Origin: Collinsella sp. AM18-10
GTDB lineage: Bacteria > Actinomycetota > Coriobacteriia > Coriobacteriales > Coriobacteriaceae
Length of the DNA stretch: 64,000 nucleotides
Reading direction: 5' to 3'
NCBI RefSeq assembly: GCF_003471585.1
Contig: NZ_QRJO01000009.1
Location: 1 to 64,000, forward strand
In this document: piece after piece, positions 26,388-35,489 of the stretch
Layout of the letters: each line of letters starts with the position of its first letter
How positions within the stretch are numbered: the stretch's first letter is position 1
The notes under the pieces: generated by a model
Told to the model about the DNA's origin: nothing
The model's input: only the letters and a program-made list of their open reading frames with translations
The model's database searches: none
Translations under genes and position numbers: made by a program

Positions 26388-27743
26388 TTAATACACGCGA
26401 TCGTTGAGCGTGCTCCAGAGCTTCTTGGACTCGGCCATGGTCCACGCGTTGATCTTGTCCTCATCAATCCCAACGAACTTACGATCCTTATACAGGACGC
26501 GGCCGTTGATGATGGTAGTGCGGCAGTTTTTGCCCATCATGCCAAAGAGCATGTGGCCGTCGATGTTCTCCTCGCTCAGCGGCGTAAAGGGCTTGTAGTC
26601 CATGACGATGACGTCGGCGGCAGCGCCGGCCTCGAGCACGCCGAGCTTGCGATCGAAGTACTTGCTCGCCATCTTGGCGTTGTTCTCGAACAGCATCGTC
26701 ATGGCCTCGCACCAGCCCACGTTGGGCATGGCGGCGTTGTGGCGCTGAATGATCAGAAAGACCTTGAGGCTCTCGAGCATGTCGTGGGTGTAGGCGTCGG
26801 TGCCCATGCACACGGGGATGCCGCGGCGGAAGAACTCGAGCACGGGGGCGCAGCCCACGGCGTTGCCCATATTGGATTCGGGGTTGTTAACGAGCCAGGT
26901 GCCGGACTCCTTGACGATGTCCATCTCGGCGGGCGTCACGTGGATGCAGTGGCCGAGCATGGTGTCGGGACCCAGCAGGTTGTGCTGCAGCAGGCGCTCG
27001 ACGGGGCTGATGCCACCGCGGTTGAGGCGGGAGTCCCACACGTCATTCATGCCCTCGCACACATGGATGTGGAAGCCGGTCAGGCCGTTGTTGGCCTCGG
27101 CCATCTTATCCATGGTCTCGTCCGACAGCGTAAAGGTGGCGTGACCGCCAAACATGGCGGCGATCATGTGATTGTCGTTATCGCGACGCTCCTTGGCGGC
27201 CCACTGGGCAAACTCGGCGTTCTCGGCAATGGCCTGGTCGCATTTTTCCTGGCCGCGGCGGTCGGAGACCTCGTAGCACAGGCACGAACGCATGCCCAGC
27301 TCCTGAGCTGCATCCTTAATGGTAAAGAGGCTGCCTGGGATCTCGCAGAAGCTCGCGTGGTGATCGAAGATCGTTGTGACGCCATCGCGGATGGAGTCCA
27401 GAATCGTGGCATAGGCGCTGGCCTTGGTGCCGTCGAGCGTCAGGTTGTCATCGATCTTCCACCACTGCTGCTCAAGATTCTCCAGGAAGTTGGTGGGGTT
27501 GCAGCCCTTAATGGCAAGGCCGCGAGCCAGACCCGAGTAGATGTGGGTGTGGCAATTGATGAGTCCGGGCATGATGAGGTTGCCCTGGGCGTCGACGTAC
27601 TCGGCATCCGGGTACTTGACCTTGAGCTCGCACTCGGGGCCCACTTCGACGATCGTATCTCCGTCAATGGCGACCGCACCGTTTGGAATAAACGGGGTCT
27701 GAGCGTTGCGGGTAAAAACGGAACCGTTAGCGACCAGAAGCAT
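26388..27743 (-). CDS. ssnA: Putative aminohydrolase SsnA
   Basis: A 451-residue amidohydrolase-superfamily protein. Metal and catalytic motifs are GLINCHTHIYSGLARG, FHIHVCEG, LGHCIHVT and MGTDAYTHD. The start is ATG 27743 (MLLVANGSVF), with GGGAGC upstream. In purine-using anaerobes ssnA is linked to ygfK and xanthine dehydrogenase, consistent with deamination or hydrolysis of a purine-derived intermediate. The precise substrate is not shown by sequence. It lies between the permease and the ygfK-like gene. Confidence 0.85.
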   Translation of the reverse strand: MLLVANGSVFTRNAQTPFIPNGAVAIDGDTIVEVGPECELKVKYPDAEYVDAQGNLIMPGLINCHTHIYSGLARGLAIKGCNPTNFLENLEQQWWKIDDNLTLDGTKASAYATILDSIRDGVTTIFDHHASFCEIPGSLFTIKDAAQELGMRSCLCYEVSDRRGQEKCDQAIAENAEFAQWAAKERRDNDNHMIAAMFGGHATFTLSDETMDKMAEANNGLTGFHIHVCEGMNDVWDSRLNRGGISPVERLLQHNLLGPDTMLGHCIHVTPAEMDIVKESGTWLVNNPESNMGNAVGCAPVLEFFRRGIPVCMGTDAYTHDMLESLKVFLIIQRHNAAMPNVGWCEAMTMLFENNAKMASKYFDRKLGVLEAGAAADVIVMDYKPFTPLSEENIDGHMLFGMMGKNCRTTIINGRVLYKDRKFVGIDEDKINAWTMAESKKLWSTLNDRVY

Positions 27744-27777
27744 GGATGCTCCCTTCAACATCAGAGGCGGGGTTTGA

Positions 27778-27922
27778 CACCTCTGACATGGCGGAGTGCG
27801 AAGCGCCGGCCTACACCGGAAACGGGCCCTCTCCCGTCAACGCTTCACCAAAGGGACAAACCCTTTGAAGTGCGGCTTGACGCCGCATGACGTCGGCGGA
27901 CGAGGCGATGCGTCCGCCGACG
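27778..27922 (-). repeat. Series of small hairpins after permease gene
   Basis: Going away from the permease stop these are a 12-bp stem (27891-27922, CGTCGGCGGACG), TGCGGC/GCCGCA (27871-27887), AAAGGG/CCCTTT (27850-27866) and CAGAGG/CCTCTG near 27762-27785. None has a T-run. They could terminate or stabilise permease mRNA. Confidence 0.45.
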
Positions 27923-27938
27923 AATAGCACCGAATTGG

Positions 27939-29333
27939 TTACTTCTTGCTCTCGGGCAAGACCAGATCCACGGCAGCGTCCTTGGCAGCATCGATGTGCT
28001 GAGCCACGACCGGCGTCTGCGGAAGAATCAGGTTAAGGACGATGGCCATGATGGCGGTGGGGGTTACGGCATTGGAGCCGATGACGGTGGACACCCAGGC
28101 GGGCATACCCTCGCCGGCAAGGCAACCGCTGGCCATCCAGATACCCAGGCCAAAGACGACGGAGGTACCGACGATGGTGGTAGTGCGCTGCGTGAGGCCC
28201 TCGCGGGTGAACATGCGCACGCCGTTCATGGTAATGGTGCCAAAGACGCCGACGGTCGCGCCGCCGATGACGGGCTGCGGGATAGCGGAAAGGACGGCAG
28301 AGAGCTGCGGGAACAGACCGGCGATGGCAAAGACGGCCGCGATGATCACAAAGACCCACTTGTTGACGACCTTGTTGGAGCAGATGATGCCCACGTTCTG
28401 GCCAAGGGCGCTGGTGGGAAGACCGCCCAGCAGGCCGCCGACCATAGAGGTGAGGCCCTGGGACACGATAGCGCCGGAGAGCTCGCGCTCGGTGGGCATA
28501 CGGTCGATTGAGCCCAGGCAGGCGGCGGAGACGTCGCCGATAACCTGGATGGCAACCATGGGGAACACGACGGCGAGGGTAATGCAGACCTCGGGATCAA
28601 ACTCGAGCGCATAGGGCATGAGCTTGGGAAGGGCGAAGACCTGAGCGGTGGCGACGCTTGAGAAGTCGATCATGCCAAAGGGGATGGAGACGATCATGCC
28701 AACGATCATGCCAAAGAACACGGATCCCAGCTTGAGCGTGCCCTTGCCAAAGTTGGCGAGCGCAAAGACCACGGCGAAGGTGATAAGAGCGACGCACCAG
28801 GCCTGCGGGGTGCCCCACAGTGGCGTACCCATACCGCCGGCCATATACTTGACGGCCGTGGGATACAGCGAAACGCCGATGGAGAAGATGACCGTACCGG
28901 TCACGACGGGTGGGAACAGCCACTTAATCTTGCTGTAGGCCAGACCAAAGAGGACCGCGACGGCACCGCCGACAATCTCGCCGCCCAACAGCGCGCCAAA
29001 GCTAAAGCCCGAGGCGCCCATGGCCTGCAGGGCCGGGAGGAACGCGAACGAAACGCCCATGACGATGGGCAGGCCGCCGCCGATGCGACGGAAGGGGGCA
29101 AAGGCCTGAAGGGCCGTGTCGATCGCCGAAAGAATGAGCGCGACCTGGATGATGTCGGTGCTCTGCTGGCTATTAAAGCCGTAGACGCCGGCCATGATGA
29201 CAGCCGGGGTGATGATGCCGGCAAACGATGCCAGTACGTGCTGAAGGGCACACGGGATCATTTCCTTAACGGGAGGCATGCCTTCACGAGTGAACAGGGC
29301 TTCAGTGCCGTTCGTAACCGTCTCCTGGGTCAT
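27939..29333 (-). CDS. NCS2-family xanthine/uracil permease
   Basis: A 464-residue polytopic membrane protein from ATG 29333 (MTQETVTNGTEALF); an upstream extension to 29420 lacks family character. NCS2 signatures are CALQHVLASFAGIITPAVIM in TM1, the conserved ALGQNVGIICSNKVVNK segment, and GDVSAACLGSIDR. About 12-14 hydrophobic helices are visible. Linkage to xanthine dehydrogenase and ssnA makes xanthine, urate or a related purine the likely substrate, carried with H+ or Na+. Confidence 0.88.
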   Translation of the reverse strand: MTQETVTNGTEALFTREGMPPVKEMIPCALQHVLASFAGIITPAVIMAGVYGFNSQQSTDIIQVALILSAIDTALQAFAPFRRIGGGLPIVMGVSFAFLPALQAMGASGFSFGALLGGEIVGGAVAVLFGLAYSKIKWLFPPVVTGTVIFSIGVSLYPTAVKYMAGGMGTPLWGTPQAWCVALITFAVVFALANFGKGTLKLGSVFFGMIVGMIVSIPFGMIDFSSVATAQVFALPKLMPYALEFDPEVCITLAVVFPMVAIQVIGDVSAACLGSIDRMPTERELSGAIVSQGLTSMVGGLLGGLPTSALGQNVGIICSNKVVNKWVFVIIAAVFAIAGLFPQLSAVLSAIPQPVIGGATVGVFGTITMNGVRMFTREGLTQRTTTIVGTSVVFGLGIWMASGCLAGEGMPAWVSTVIGSNAVTPTAIMAIVLNLILPQTPVVAQHIDAAKDAAVDLVLPESKK

Positions 29334-29684
29334 TTGACCACCAATCCTCGAAATAGTTGTTTTCGCATCTAACGCTCTATTGTGACGCAGTGCGGGGTTG
29401 AGGTTGTGCCTTCGTTGCATATCGTATTAAAGATGATTCTCATTCTCAATAATAATTTTTTGTTATCAGACTATTCTTCAGCTGAGATAATGCATTTCCG
29501 CAGGTCAGGAAAGTGTCTGGTCAAAATAGCATCTAACTTTTCTTTTGGTCAACCGTTTACCGCCAAAATCATACCGTTCGTCTGCATTACGTCATGTACC
29601 TGCGGATATACGAGATGATGAGCAGCGTGTTACCATGAGAAAAAATTGTTATGAAACTTCCGCTTTCACCCAAAGGAGTTGCCC
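29334..29684. other. Divergent promoter region of permease and regulator
   Basis: This AT-rich stretch has no gene. It separates the divergent permease and PAS/HTH regulator genes, so it should carry both promoters and any purine-responsive operator. An AT-rich GATTCTCATTCTCAATAATA near 29435 is the only eye-catching direct repeat; no assignment is made. Confidence 0.45.
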
Positions 29685-30341
29685 GTGAACGAGACCGTAC
29701 GTCGCTTTTTGCCGATGGTCGATTTCCTGGAGCAGATACTCGGCAAAAACAGCGAGATCGTGCTGCACGATTTCTCGGATCCCGACCACGCCATCGTCGA
29801 TATTCGCAACGGCATCGTGAGCGGCCGTAAGGTCGGCGGTCCCGCCACCGATCTGGCGCTCAAGATCATGCACGACCCAAAGTATCGCGACCTGCCGTTT
29901 ATTACGGGCTATGAGGGGCGCGGTGCCGGTGGCAAGACGTTGGAGTCAGCGACGTACTTTATCCGCGAGGATAAAGAGATCGTCGGCATGCTCTGCGTCA
30001 ACACCGATCTCTCGACCGTGCGCTCCATCAACGCCATGGCACAGCAGCTCATGGCCTGCTTCGACGCGGCGCCGACGCGCACGGAGCCCGCCCCTATCGA
30101 GGTCGAAAGCCTTTCGGAGTCCACACAGGAGCTCATCGACCGCAGCATTGCCGAGTTGCTGAGCGCGCGCGGGCTGGATGTAGCGTCGCTTGGCCAGAGC
30201 GACCGCGTGGACGTCATTCGCCACCTCAACGGCAACGGCGTGTTTATGCTCAAGGGCGCCGTGGCCTGCGCCGCCACCGCGCTGGGCATCTCGGAGCCCA
30301 GCGTCTACCGCTACCTGCAAAAAGTTCGCAAGGAGGGCTAA
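29685..30341 (+). CDS. PAS/HTH (YheO/DauR-like) transcriptional regulator
   Basis: A 218-residue regulator. The N-terminal YheO-like PAS domain (FLEQILGKNSEIVLHDFSDP ... GKTLESATYFIREDKEIVGM) is followed by a C-terminal HTH (DVIRHLNGNGVFMLKGAVAC, ISEPSVYRYLQKVRK). GTG 29685 is chosen because AAGGAG lies six bases upstream. It is divergent from the nucleobase permease and is a probable regulator of the purine cluster; this role is inferred from position. Confidence 0.8.
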   Translation: MNETVRRFLPMVDFLEQILGKNSEIVLHDFSDPDHAIVDIRNGIVSGRKVGGPATDLALKIMHDPKYRDLPFITGYEGRGAGGKTLESATYFIREDKEIVGMLCVNTDLSTVRSINAMAQQLMACFDAAPTRTEPAPIEVESLSESTQELIDRSIAELLSARGLDVASLGQSDRVDVIRHLNGNGVFMLKGAVACAATALGISEPSVYRYLQKVRKEG

Positions 30342-30395
30342 ACGTGATCCCTTGGGGACGAAGGGAAACGGATCATTTTTGTCGCATCGCTTGAC

Positions 30396-30434
30396 AAAAG
30401 ACCCTGCAGCTCGCACGCGCTGCAGGGTCTTTTT
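30396..30434. terminator. Bidirectional intrinsic terminator
   Basis: The stem GACCCTGCAG / CTGCAGGGTC is followed by TTTTT and preceded by AAAA. It lies between the convergent regulator and ridA genes and can serve both strands. Confidence 0.9.
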
Positions 30435-30463
30435 GCATGTCATGTTTAGTTGTTACCAACACC

Positions 30464-30841
30464 TTAGAGAGCGGCGACAACCTCGATCTCGACCAGACCG
30501 CCAGCCGGAAGGGCGGCAACCTGGAAAGCGCTGCGCGCGGGGAACGGAGCCTCGAACTTGGAGGCGTAAATCTCGTTCACGGCGGCAAAGTCGTCGATGT
30601 CGGCCAGGTAGACCGTGGTCTTGACGACATCGGCAAACGTGGCGCCGGCAGCGGTCAGCAGAGCCTCGACGTTGGCGAGGGACTGCTTGGCCTGGGCCTC
30701 GACACCCTCGGGCAGCTTGCCGGTCGCGGGATCGATGCCCAGCTGGCCGGACAGGAACACCATGTTGCCAGTCTGGATACCGGGGGAATACGGGCCGATG
30801 GCTGCGGGTGCGTTATCGGAAGACACGACGGTCTTGCTCAT
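30464..30841 (-). CDS. ridA: RidA family enamine/imine deaminase
   Basis: A 125-residue RidA protein from ATG 30841 (MSKTVVSSDNAPAAIGPYSP), with AAGGAG upstream. Family signatures are AIGPYSPGIQTGNMVFLSGQ, an arginine in FPARSAFQV, and EIEVVA at the C-terminus. RidA hydrolyses reactive enamine/imine intermediates from PLP enzymes. It stands alone at the end of the purine region. Confidence 0.92.
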   Translation of the reverse strand: MSKTVVSSDNAPAAIGPYSPGIQTGNMVFLSGQLGIDPATGKLPEGVEAQAKQSLANVEALLTAAGATFADVVKTTVYLADIDDFAAVNEIYASKFEAPFPARSAFQVAALPAGGLVEIEVVAAL

Positions 30842-31139
30842 GTTTTTCTCCTTACAAGTAAAAGGGAACGGGAGCGCGGCGTTCACACCGGGAGGCACAG
30901 TTCGGTCTGAACACCGCGCTTGATTGGGATAGTACTCAAGGTTTCCGCGCGATGCAAGATTATTATCACGCTGCGAGAATATTTTATCGCCCAACGGTTT
31001 CCCCGGACCTCTGAACGGTTCTCATGTGGAGCAGCCAGTCCAAGCTGCTGAAGACTTTATCCCGCTTAGAGCACGGGCATCGCCTGCCGCGACGGCACCA
31101 CTATACTTTTGAGTATCTGAGCATTTTGAAAGGCAGGAT

Positions 31140-33635
31140 ATGACCGCAACCGCCAGTCGAACCACCAACCGCAGACCCGAGCTTTTGGCGCCCGCCGGAG
31201 GGCCCGAGCCCTTTGCTGCCGCACTCGCCGCCGGGGCAGACGCCATCTACTGCGGCATGGGCAGCTTCAACGCACGCCGCAAGGCCACCAACTTTACCGA
31301 CGAGGCCTTTGAGCAGGCCTGCCGCGCCGCGCATCTAGCCGGCTCGCGCGTCTACGTCACGGTCAACATCGTCATCAAGCAGTCCGAGATGAGCGATGCG
31401 CTGCAGCTCATCCATCGCTGCTCCACGCTGGGCGCCGACGCCTTCATCATCCAGGACTGGGGCCTGTTCTTTGAGGTCAAGCGCACCATGCCCGGCATCG
31501 AGACGCATATCTCGACCCAGGCGAACATCCACGACGACCGCGGAACCCTTTGGTGCCGCGAGCAGGGCGCCGACCGCGTGACCCTCTCGCGCGAGCTTTC
31601 CATCGACGAGATTGCCGCCATTCACGATGCCGCGCCCGATGTGGACCTTGAGGTCTTTAGCCATGGCGCCATCTGCTTTTGCTACTCTGGCCTGTGTCTG
31701 CTTTCGAGCTTTGCCATGGCGGGCCGCTCGGCCAACCGCGGCATGTGCGCTCAACCCTGTCGCCTGCCTTACGAGCTGATCGACGAGAACGGCCGCTCGC
31801 TCTCCCCTGCCGGTCGCGAGCGCGCGCTGTGCCCGCGCGACACCAACACTTCGCAGCTTGTTCGCCGTCTGTATGACGCCGGCGCCGCATCGCTCAAGCT
31901 CGAGGGCCGCATGAAGGCTCCCGATTACGTGTATTCCACCGTCGACGTGTATCGTCATCAGATTGACGATATGCTGGCCGATGTTTCGACCTCTAAGGAC
32001 GAGGAAGCCGCCCGTCAGCGCCAGCTCAAGCGCTGCTTTAACCGCGACTTTACGCACGCCTATCAGGACGGCACCTCGGGCGACGAGATGATGAGCTATG
32101 AGCGTTCCAACAACCGCGGACAGATCGTGGGCACGGTGCTGGGCAGCCGCCCGGCCAACCGCGATGTGCGCGGCCTCAAGCCCGACGACCGCCGTCGCCG
32201 CGCCGCCATCGCCCGCATTGAGCTGTTTGAGCCCGTGGGCAAGGGCGACCTGCTGGAGCTTCGCCACGATAACGAGTTTGACCAGTTCCTGACCACCATT
32301 GCCGCCGATGATGCCGCTGCCGGCGATGTTATCGAGTGTCGCGTGCCCCGTAGCATGCCCGAGGGCTGCCGCGTCCGCGTGATTCGCAGCCAGCGTGCCA
32401 TCGACGCCGCCGGCGCCGCGCTCAAGCGCGATGTGCTGCGCCGCCGCGCTGTTGATGTGTCCGTCGTGGCGCGCATGGGCAAGCCGTTTACTGTCACACT
32501 CACCTGCTGTGACGACCCCGCGCTCACCGCCACCGCCACGGGCTTCACCGTCGAGGCCGCCAAGACCCGTGCGGTCGAGGCGTCCGATCTGGTTGAGCAC
32601 GTCGGGCGCATGGGCTCCTCTCCCTTTGAGGCCGCGAGCTTTGAGGTGGCGCTCGATGAGGGCTGCGGCATGGGCTTTTCCGCCGTGCACAAGGTGCGCG
32701 CCGCCGCTTGTAAGGCGCTGGAAGAGGCCATTCTGGCACCGTATGAGGAGCGCGCCCGCACGCTCGAGCTACCGGCGACTGTCACCAATGATTCCCGCCC
32801 CGCGCCCGAGCACTACCGCGATGAGCCGCAGATCTGCGCTACCGTCACCTCGCTCGAGGCCGCCGAGGCCGCTCGCGCGGAGGGTGCAACGCGCATCTAC
32901 ATGACCACCGACGCGCTCGATGCGGCCAAGCTCTCCCCCGCCGATACGTTTGAGCAGGGCATCGTACCCGTGCTCGATGAGGTCTGCCGCGCCGTTGACC
33001 ACGTCCGCGTTGACCCATGGGTTGTTGCTGGCGCCACGGTCGCTATTGGCAACATCTCTGAGCTTGCCCTGGCCGCCCAGGTTGGCGCCACGGCCGAGAT
33101 TCGCTCTTGCCTGCCGGTGCACAACACGCCCTGCATGGAGGCACTCGCCGAACGCGGAGCCGGCGCGTTTTGGCTCTCGCCCGAGATCACGCTCGACGAG
33201 ATTGTCTCGCTCGGCGCCGCCGCGCCCGCGGCTCTGGGCATCACCGTCTTTGGCCGCCCGCGCGTCATGACAAGCGAGCATTGCATTCTGCAGGTTGCCA
33301 ACGGCTGCATCCACGATTGCGCCAACTGCCGCCTGCGTGCCCGCAAGCTCTCGCTCAAGAATATCGACGGAAAGGTCATGCCGGTGCGTACCGACATCCA
33401 CGGCCGCTCACGCTTGTACGACGCCTACCCCATCGACCTCACGCCGCAAGTTCCGCAGCTGCTCGATGCCGACGTGCGCCGTCTTATGGTCGACGGAACC
33501 TTGCTCGAGGCCGATGAGATTGGCCGTGCCGTCGCTCGCGTCCGTCGCGCTGTCGAGGCGGCTCAAGCCGGCCGCAAGCCGGCCGCCCGCCTGCGCGGCG
33601 CCACCTCGGGCTGCATGTTTGTGGGAATTAGCTAA
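31140..33635 (+). CDS. U32 peptidase-family RNA hydroxylation protein
   Basis: An 831-residue U32-family protein with the N-terminal barrel (ELLAPAGGPEPFAAALAAGA) and the cysteine motif HGAICFCYSGLCLLSSF...GRSANRGMCAQPCR expected to bind Fe-S. A DUF3656-like middle and a C-terminal extension with CIHDCANCRLRARKLS follow. Relatives TrhP and RlhA hydroxylate tRNA or 23S rRNA, so RNA modification is more likely than proteolysis; the target cannot be told. It is followed 15 bases later by a pseudouridine synthase. Confidence 0.85.
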   Translation: MTATASRTTNRRPELLAPAGGPEPFAAALAAGADAIYCGMGSFNARRKATNFTDEAFEQACRAAHLAGSRVYVTVNIVIKQSEMSDALQLIHRCSTLGADAFIIQDWGLFFEVKRTMPGIETHISTQANIHDDRGTLWCREQGADRVTLSRELSIDEIAAIHDAAPDVDLEVFSHGAICFCYSGLCLLSSFAMAGRSANRGMCAQPCRLPYELIDENGRSLSPAGRERALCPRDTNTSQLVRRLYDAGAASLKLEGRMKAPDYVYSTVDVYRHQIDDMLADVSTSKDEEAARQRQLKRCFNRDFTHAYQDGTSGDEMMSYERSNNRGQIVGTVLGSRPANRDVRGLKPDDRRRRAAIARIELFEPVGKGDLLELRHDNEFDQFLTTIAADDAAAGDVIECRVPRSMPEGCRVRVIRSQRAIDAAGAALKRDVLRRRAVDVSVVARMGKPFTVTLTCCDDPALTATATGFTVEAAKTRAVEASDLVEHVGRMGSSPFEAASFEVALDEGCGMGFSAVHKVRAAACKALEEAILAPYEERARTLELPATVTNDSRPAPEHYRDEPQICATVTSLEAAEAARAEGATRIYMTTDALDAAKLSPADTFEQGIVPVLDEVCRAVDHVRVDPWVVAGATVAIGNISELALAAQVGATAEIRSCLPVHNTPCMEALAERGAGAFWLSPEITLDEIVSLGAAAPAALGITVFGRPRVMTSEHCILQVANGCIHDCANCRLRARKLSLKNIDGKVMPVRTDIHGRSRLYDAYPIDLTPQVPQLLDADVRRLMVDGTLLEADEIGRAVARVRRAVEAAQAGRKPAARLRGATSGCMFVGIS

Positions 33636-33650
33636 CCGAAAGGCTTACAC

Positions 33651-34310
33651 GTGAACGAAGAACCTCAAGTCCTCTATTGCGACGCCTGGCTCATGGCCAT
33701 CGACAAGCCCGCCGGCATGATCGTCCACGGCGACGGCACCGGCGAGCGCACGCTCACCGACTACGCCAGCGACCTGCTGCTGGCGATGGGCGACGGCTTT
33801 GCCGCGACCGATATGCAGCCGCTCAACCGCTTGGACCGTGACACCACCGGCGTGGTGCTGTTCTCACTCGACAAGCAGACGCAGCCCGCCTTTGACCAGA
33901 TGATCATCGACCACGCGTTCGAAAAGCACTACCTGGCGCTCGCCGAGGGCAAGATCGACTGGAACGAAAAGCTCATCGACAAGCCCATCGCCCGCGACCG
34001 TCACGACAGCCGCAAGATGCGCGTCGGCGCCAGCGGCAAGCCGTCTCAAACGCGCGTGAAGGTGCTCAAACGTCTTAAGAGCCGTCGTGGCCTGCCCACG
34101 CGCTCGTATATCGATGTCGAGTTGCTCACCGGCCGCAAGCACCAGATCCGCGTACATCTGGCCAGCGAGCGCCATCCCCTGGTGGGCGATGACCTGTACG
34201 GAACGCCGCGTCCCTACGGCCTGATGCTCCATGCCCACAGCGTGTCCTTTACGCATCCCGTAACCGGCGAGCACATCCACATCGAAGCCCCCTGCCCCTG
34301 GGAGCCCTAA
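33651..34310 (+). CDS. RluA-family pseudouridine synthase
   Basis: A 219-residue protein with GTG start and the catalytic signature NRLDRDTTG (Asp in the middle), GRKHQIRVHL and HPLVGDDLYG. There is no S4 domain. It is co-transcribed with the U32 protein gene, so both probably modify RNA. Confidence 0.9.
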   Translation: MNEEPQVLYCDAWLMAIDKPAGMIVHGDGTGERTLTDYASDLLLAMGDGFAATDMQPLNRLDRDTTGVVLFSLDKQTQPAFDQMIIDHAFEKHYLALAEGKIDWNEKLIDKPIARDRHDSRKMRVGASGKPSQTRVKVLKRLKSRRGLPTRSYIDVELLTGRKHQIRVHLASERHPLVGDDLYGTPRPYGLMLHAHSVSFTHPVTGEHIHIEAPCPWEP

Positions 34311-34311
34311 A

Positions 34312-34344
34312 CCACCACAAAGGGGACAGGCACCTTTGTGGTGG
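34312..34344. repeat. Hairpin repeat with GGGGACAGGCACC core, copy 1
   Basis: The stem CCACCACAAAGG / CCTTTGTGGTGG has a GGACAGGCA loop and is followed by TTTT. It directly follows the pseudouridine synthase and could terminate it. A near-identical copy lies at 34681. Confidence 0.7.
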
Positions 34345-34378
34345 TTTTGCCGCGATGGCTCTGCCGGATTCCCAAACA

Positions 34379-34594
34379 TCTCGATCTGTAACAGCTAAAG
34401 CCCATTTTGCGGTCCATCTGTTACAGATCGAGACATTCGAATCCCCTCAAGGGAATAATCTCAATCTGTAACAGTAACTCGGCAAAATCAGTCCCAGATG
34501 TTACAGATTGAGACAAAGGGACGGCGCGGTTCGTAAGTATCTCGATCTGTAACACCTAGCCCACTTTTTACGGTCCAGTTGTTACAGACTTAGA
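34379..34594. repeat. Three 55-bp inverted-repeat units
   Basis: Units at 34379-34433, 34459-34513 and 34540-34594 each have arms TCTCGATCTGTAACAG and CTGTTACAGATCGAGA (minor changes in units 2 and 3) around a 23-base centre. The centre contains GCCCAYTTT..CGGTCCA in units 1 and 3. The stretch 34345-34739 has no gene. Confidence 0.85.
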
Positions 34595-34680
34595 CAAACC
34601 GGCAGACAACGAAAGCGGCGACGCCCGTGATGGACGTTGCCGCTTTTCTATTGAGAAAACTACTCGGTTTTCGTTACTAA

Positions 34681-34713
34681 CCACCACAATGGGGACAGGC
34701 ACCTTTGTGGTGG
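34681..34713. repeat. Hairpin repeat with GGGGACAGGCACC core, copy 2
   Basis: Same 33-bp hairpin as at 34312 apart from one base, followed by TTTT. Together the two copies bracket the three 55-bp units. Confidence 0.7.
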
Positions 34714-34739
34714 TTTTGGCCTTAGCCCGTCCCCTGTTG

Positions 34740-35486
34740 TTAGACCGTGATGACGTTGTCCATTGCCCGGTACTTGGCGGGGACCTCGCCTGCGGTAATA
34801 ATCGTTGCGTCGCGGAAGTCCGCAAACTTGACGGGCGCCACCATGCCAAATTTGCTGGCGTCCGAGATTACGAAGCGTTTGGCCGTATGACGCATCGAGA
34901 TGCGCTTTACTTGGGCCTCCTCGATATCGGGCGCCGTGAAGCCCTGCTCGGCGGCGATGCCATTAGAGCCCCAAAAGCCACAGTTGAAGTTGTAGCGATC
35001 TAAGGTTGCCAAGGCATCGGGGCCAACGAGCGCCTCGGTCTCGGGTTTGAGCTCGCCGCCCAGCACCACGGTACGCATGCCGCGCAAAGCGAGATGCTGA
35101 GCATGGAGCACGGAATCAGTCACATAGGTGACCCCTTCGAGATGCGGAAGATGCTCGATGAGCCTGAGCGTCGTCGAACCCGAATCGATGTACACAAAGC
35201 TCTCGGGCTCTACCAGCGCCGCCGCACGGGCGCAGATACGTTCCTTGTCGTCGTTATGGAGATCGCTGCGCTCATTAAGCGTTAGGTCGCGCGTCACGTG
35301 CGCGCGCTCAAGGCTTGTCGCGCCGCCGTGCACCTTGGCGATGCGGTGCGCTCGGTCAAGTGTCTGCAGGTCGCGTCGAATGGTAGAAGCCGTCACACCC
35401 AGGGCATCGGCAAGCTCTGGCACCGTTACTGAGCCAGCCTGTTGCACCATCGAGACGATCGCATTGAGTCTATCTTCCGCGAGCAT
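34740..35486 (-). CDS. DeoR-family transcriptional regulator
   Basis: A 248-residue DeoR regulator. The N-terminal HTH is SVTVPELADALGVTASTIRR-DL with KVHGGA; the C-terminal sugar-phosphate-sensing domain has YIDSGSTTLRLIEHL and VVLGGELKPETEALVG. It starts three bases after the stop of the oxidoreductase gene, so the two form an operon and the regulator probably controls it in response to a phosphorylated sugar. Confidence 0.9.
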   Translation of the reverse strand: MLAEDRLNAIVSMVQQAGSVTVPELADALGVTASTIRRDLQTLDRAHRIAKVHGGATSLERAHVTRDLTLNERSDLHNDDKERICARAAALVEPESFVYIDSGSTTLRLIEHLPHLEGVTYVTDSVLHAQHLALRGMRTVVLGGELKPETEALVGPDALATLDRYNFNCGFWGSNGIAAEQGFTAPDIEEAQVKRISMRHTAKRFVISDASKFGMVAPVKFADFRDATIITAGEVPAKYRAMDNVITV

Positions 35487-35489
35487 CGC

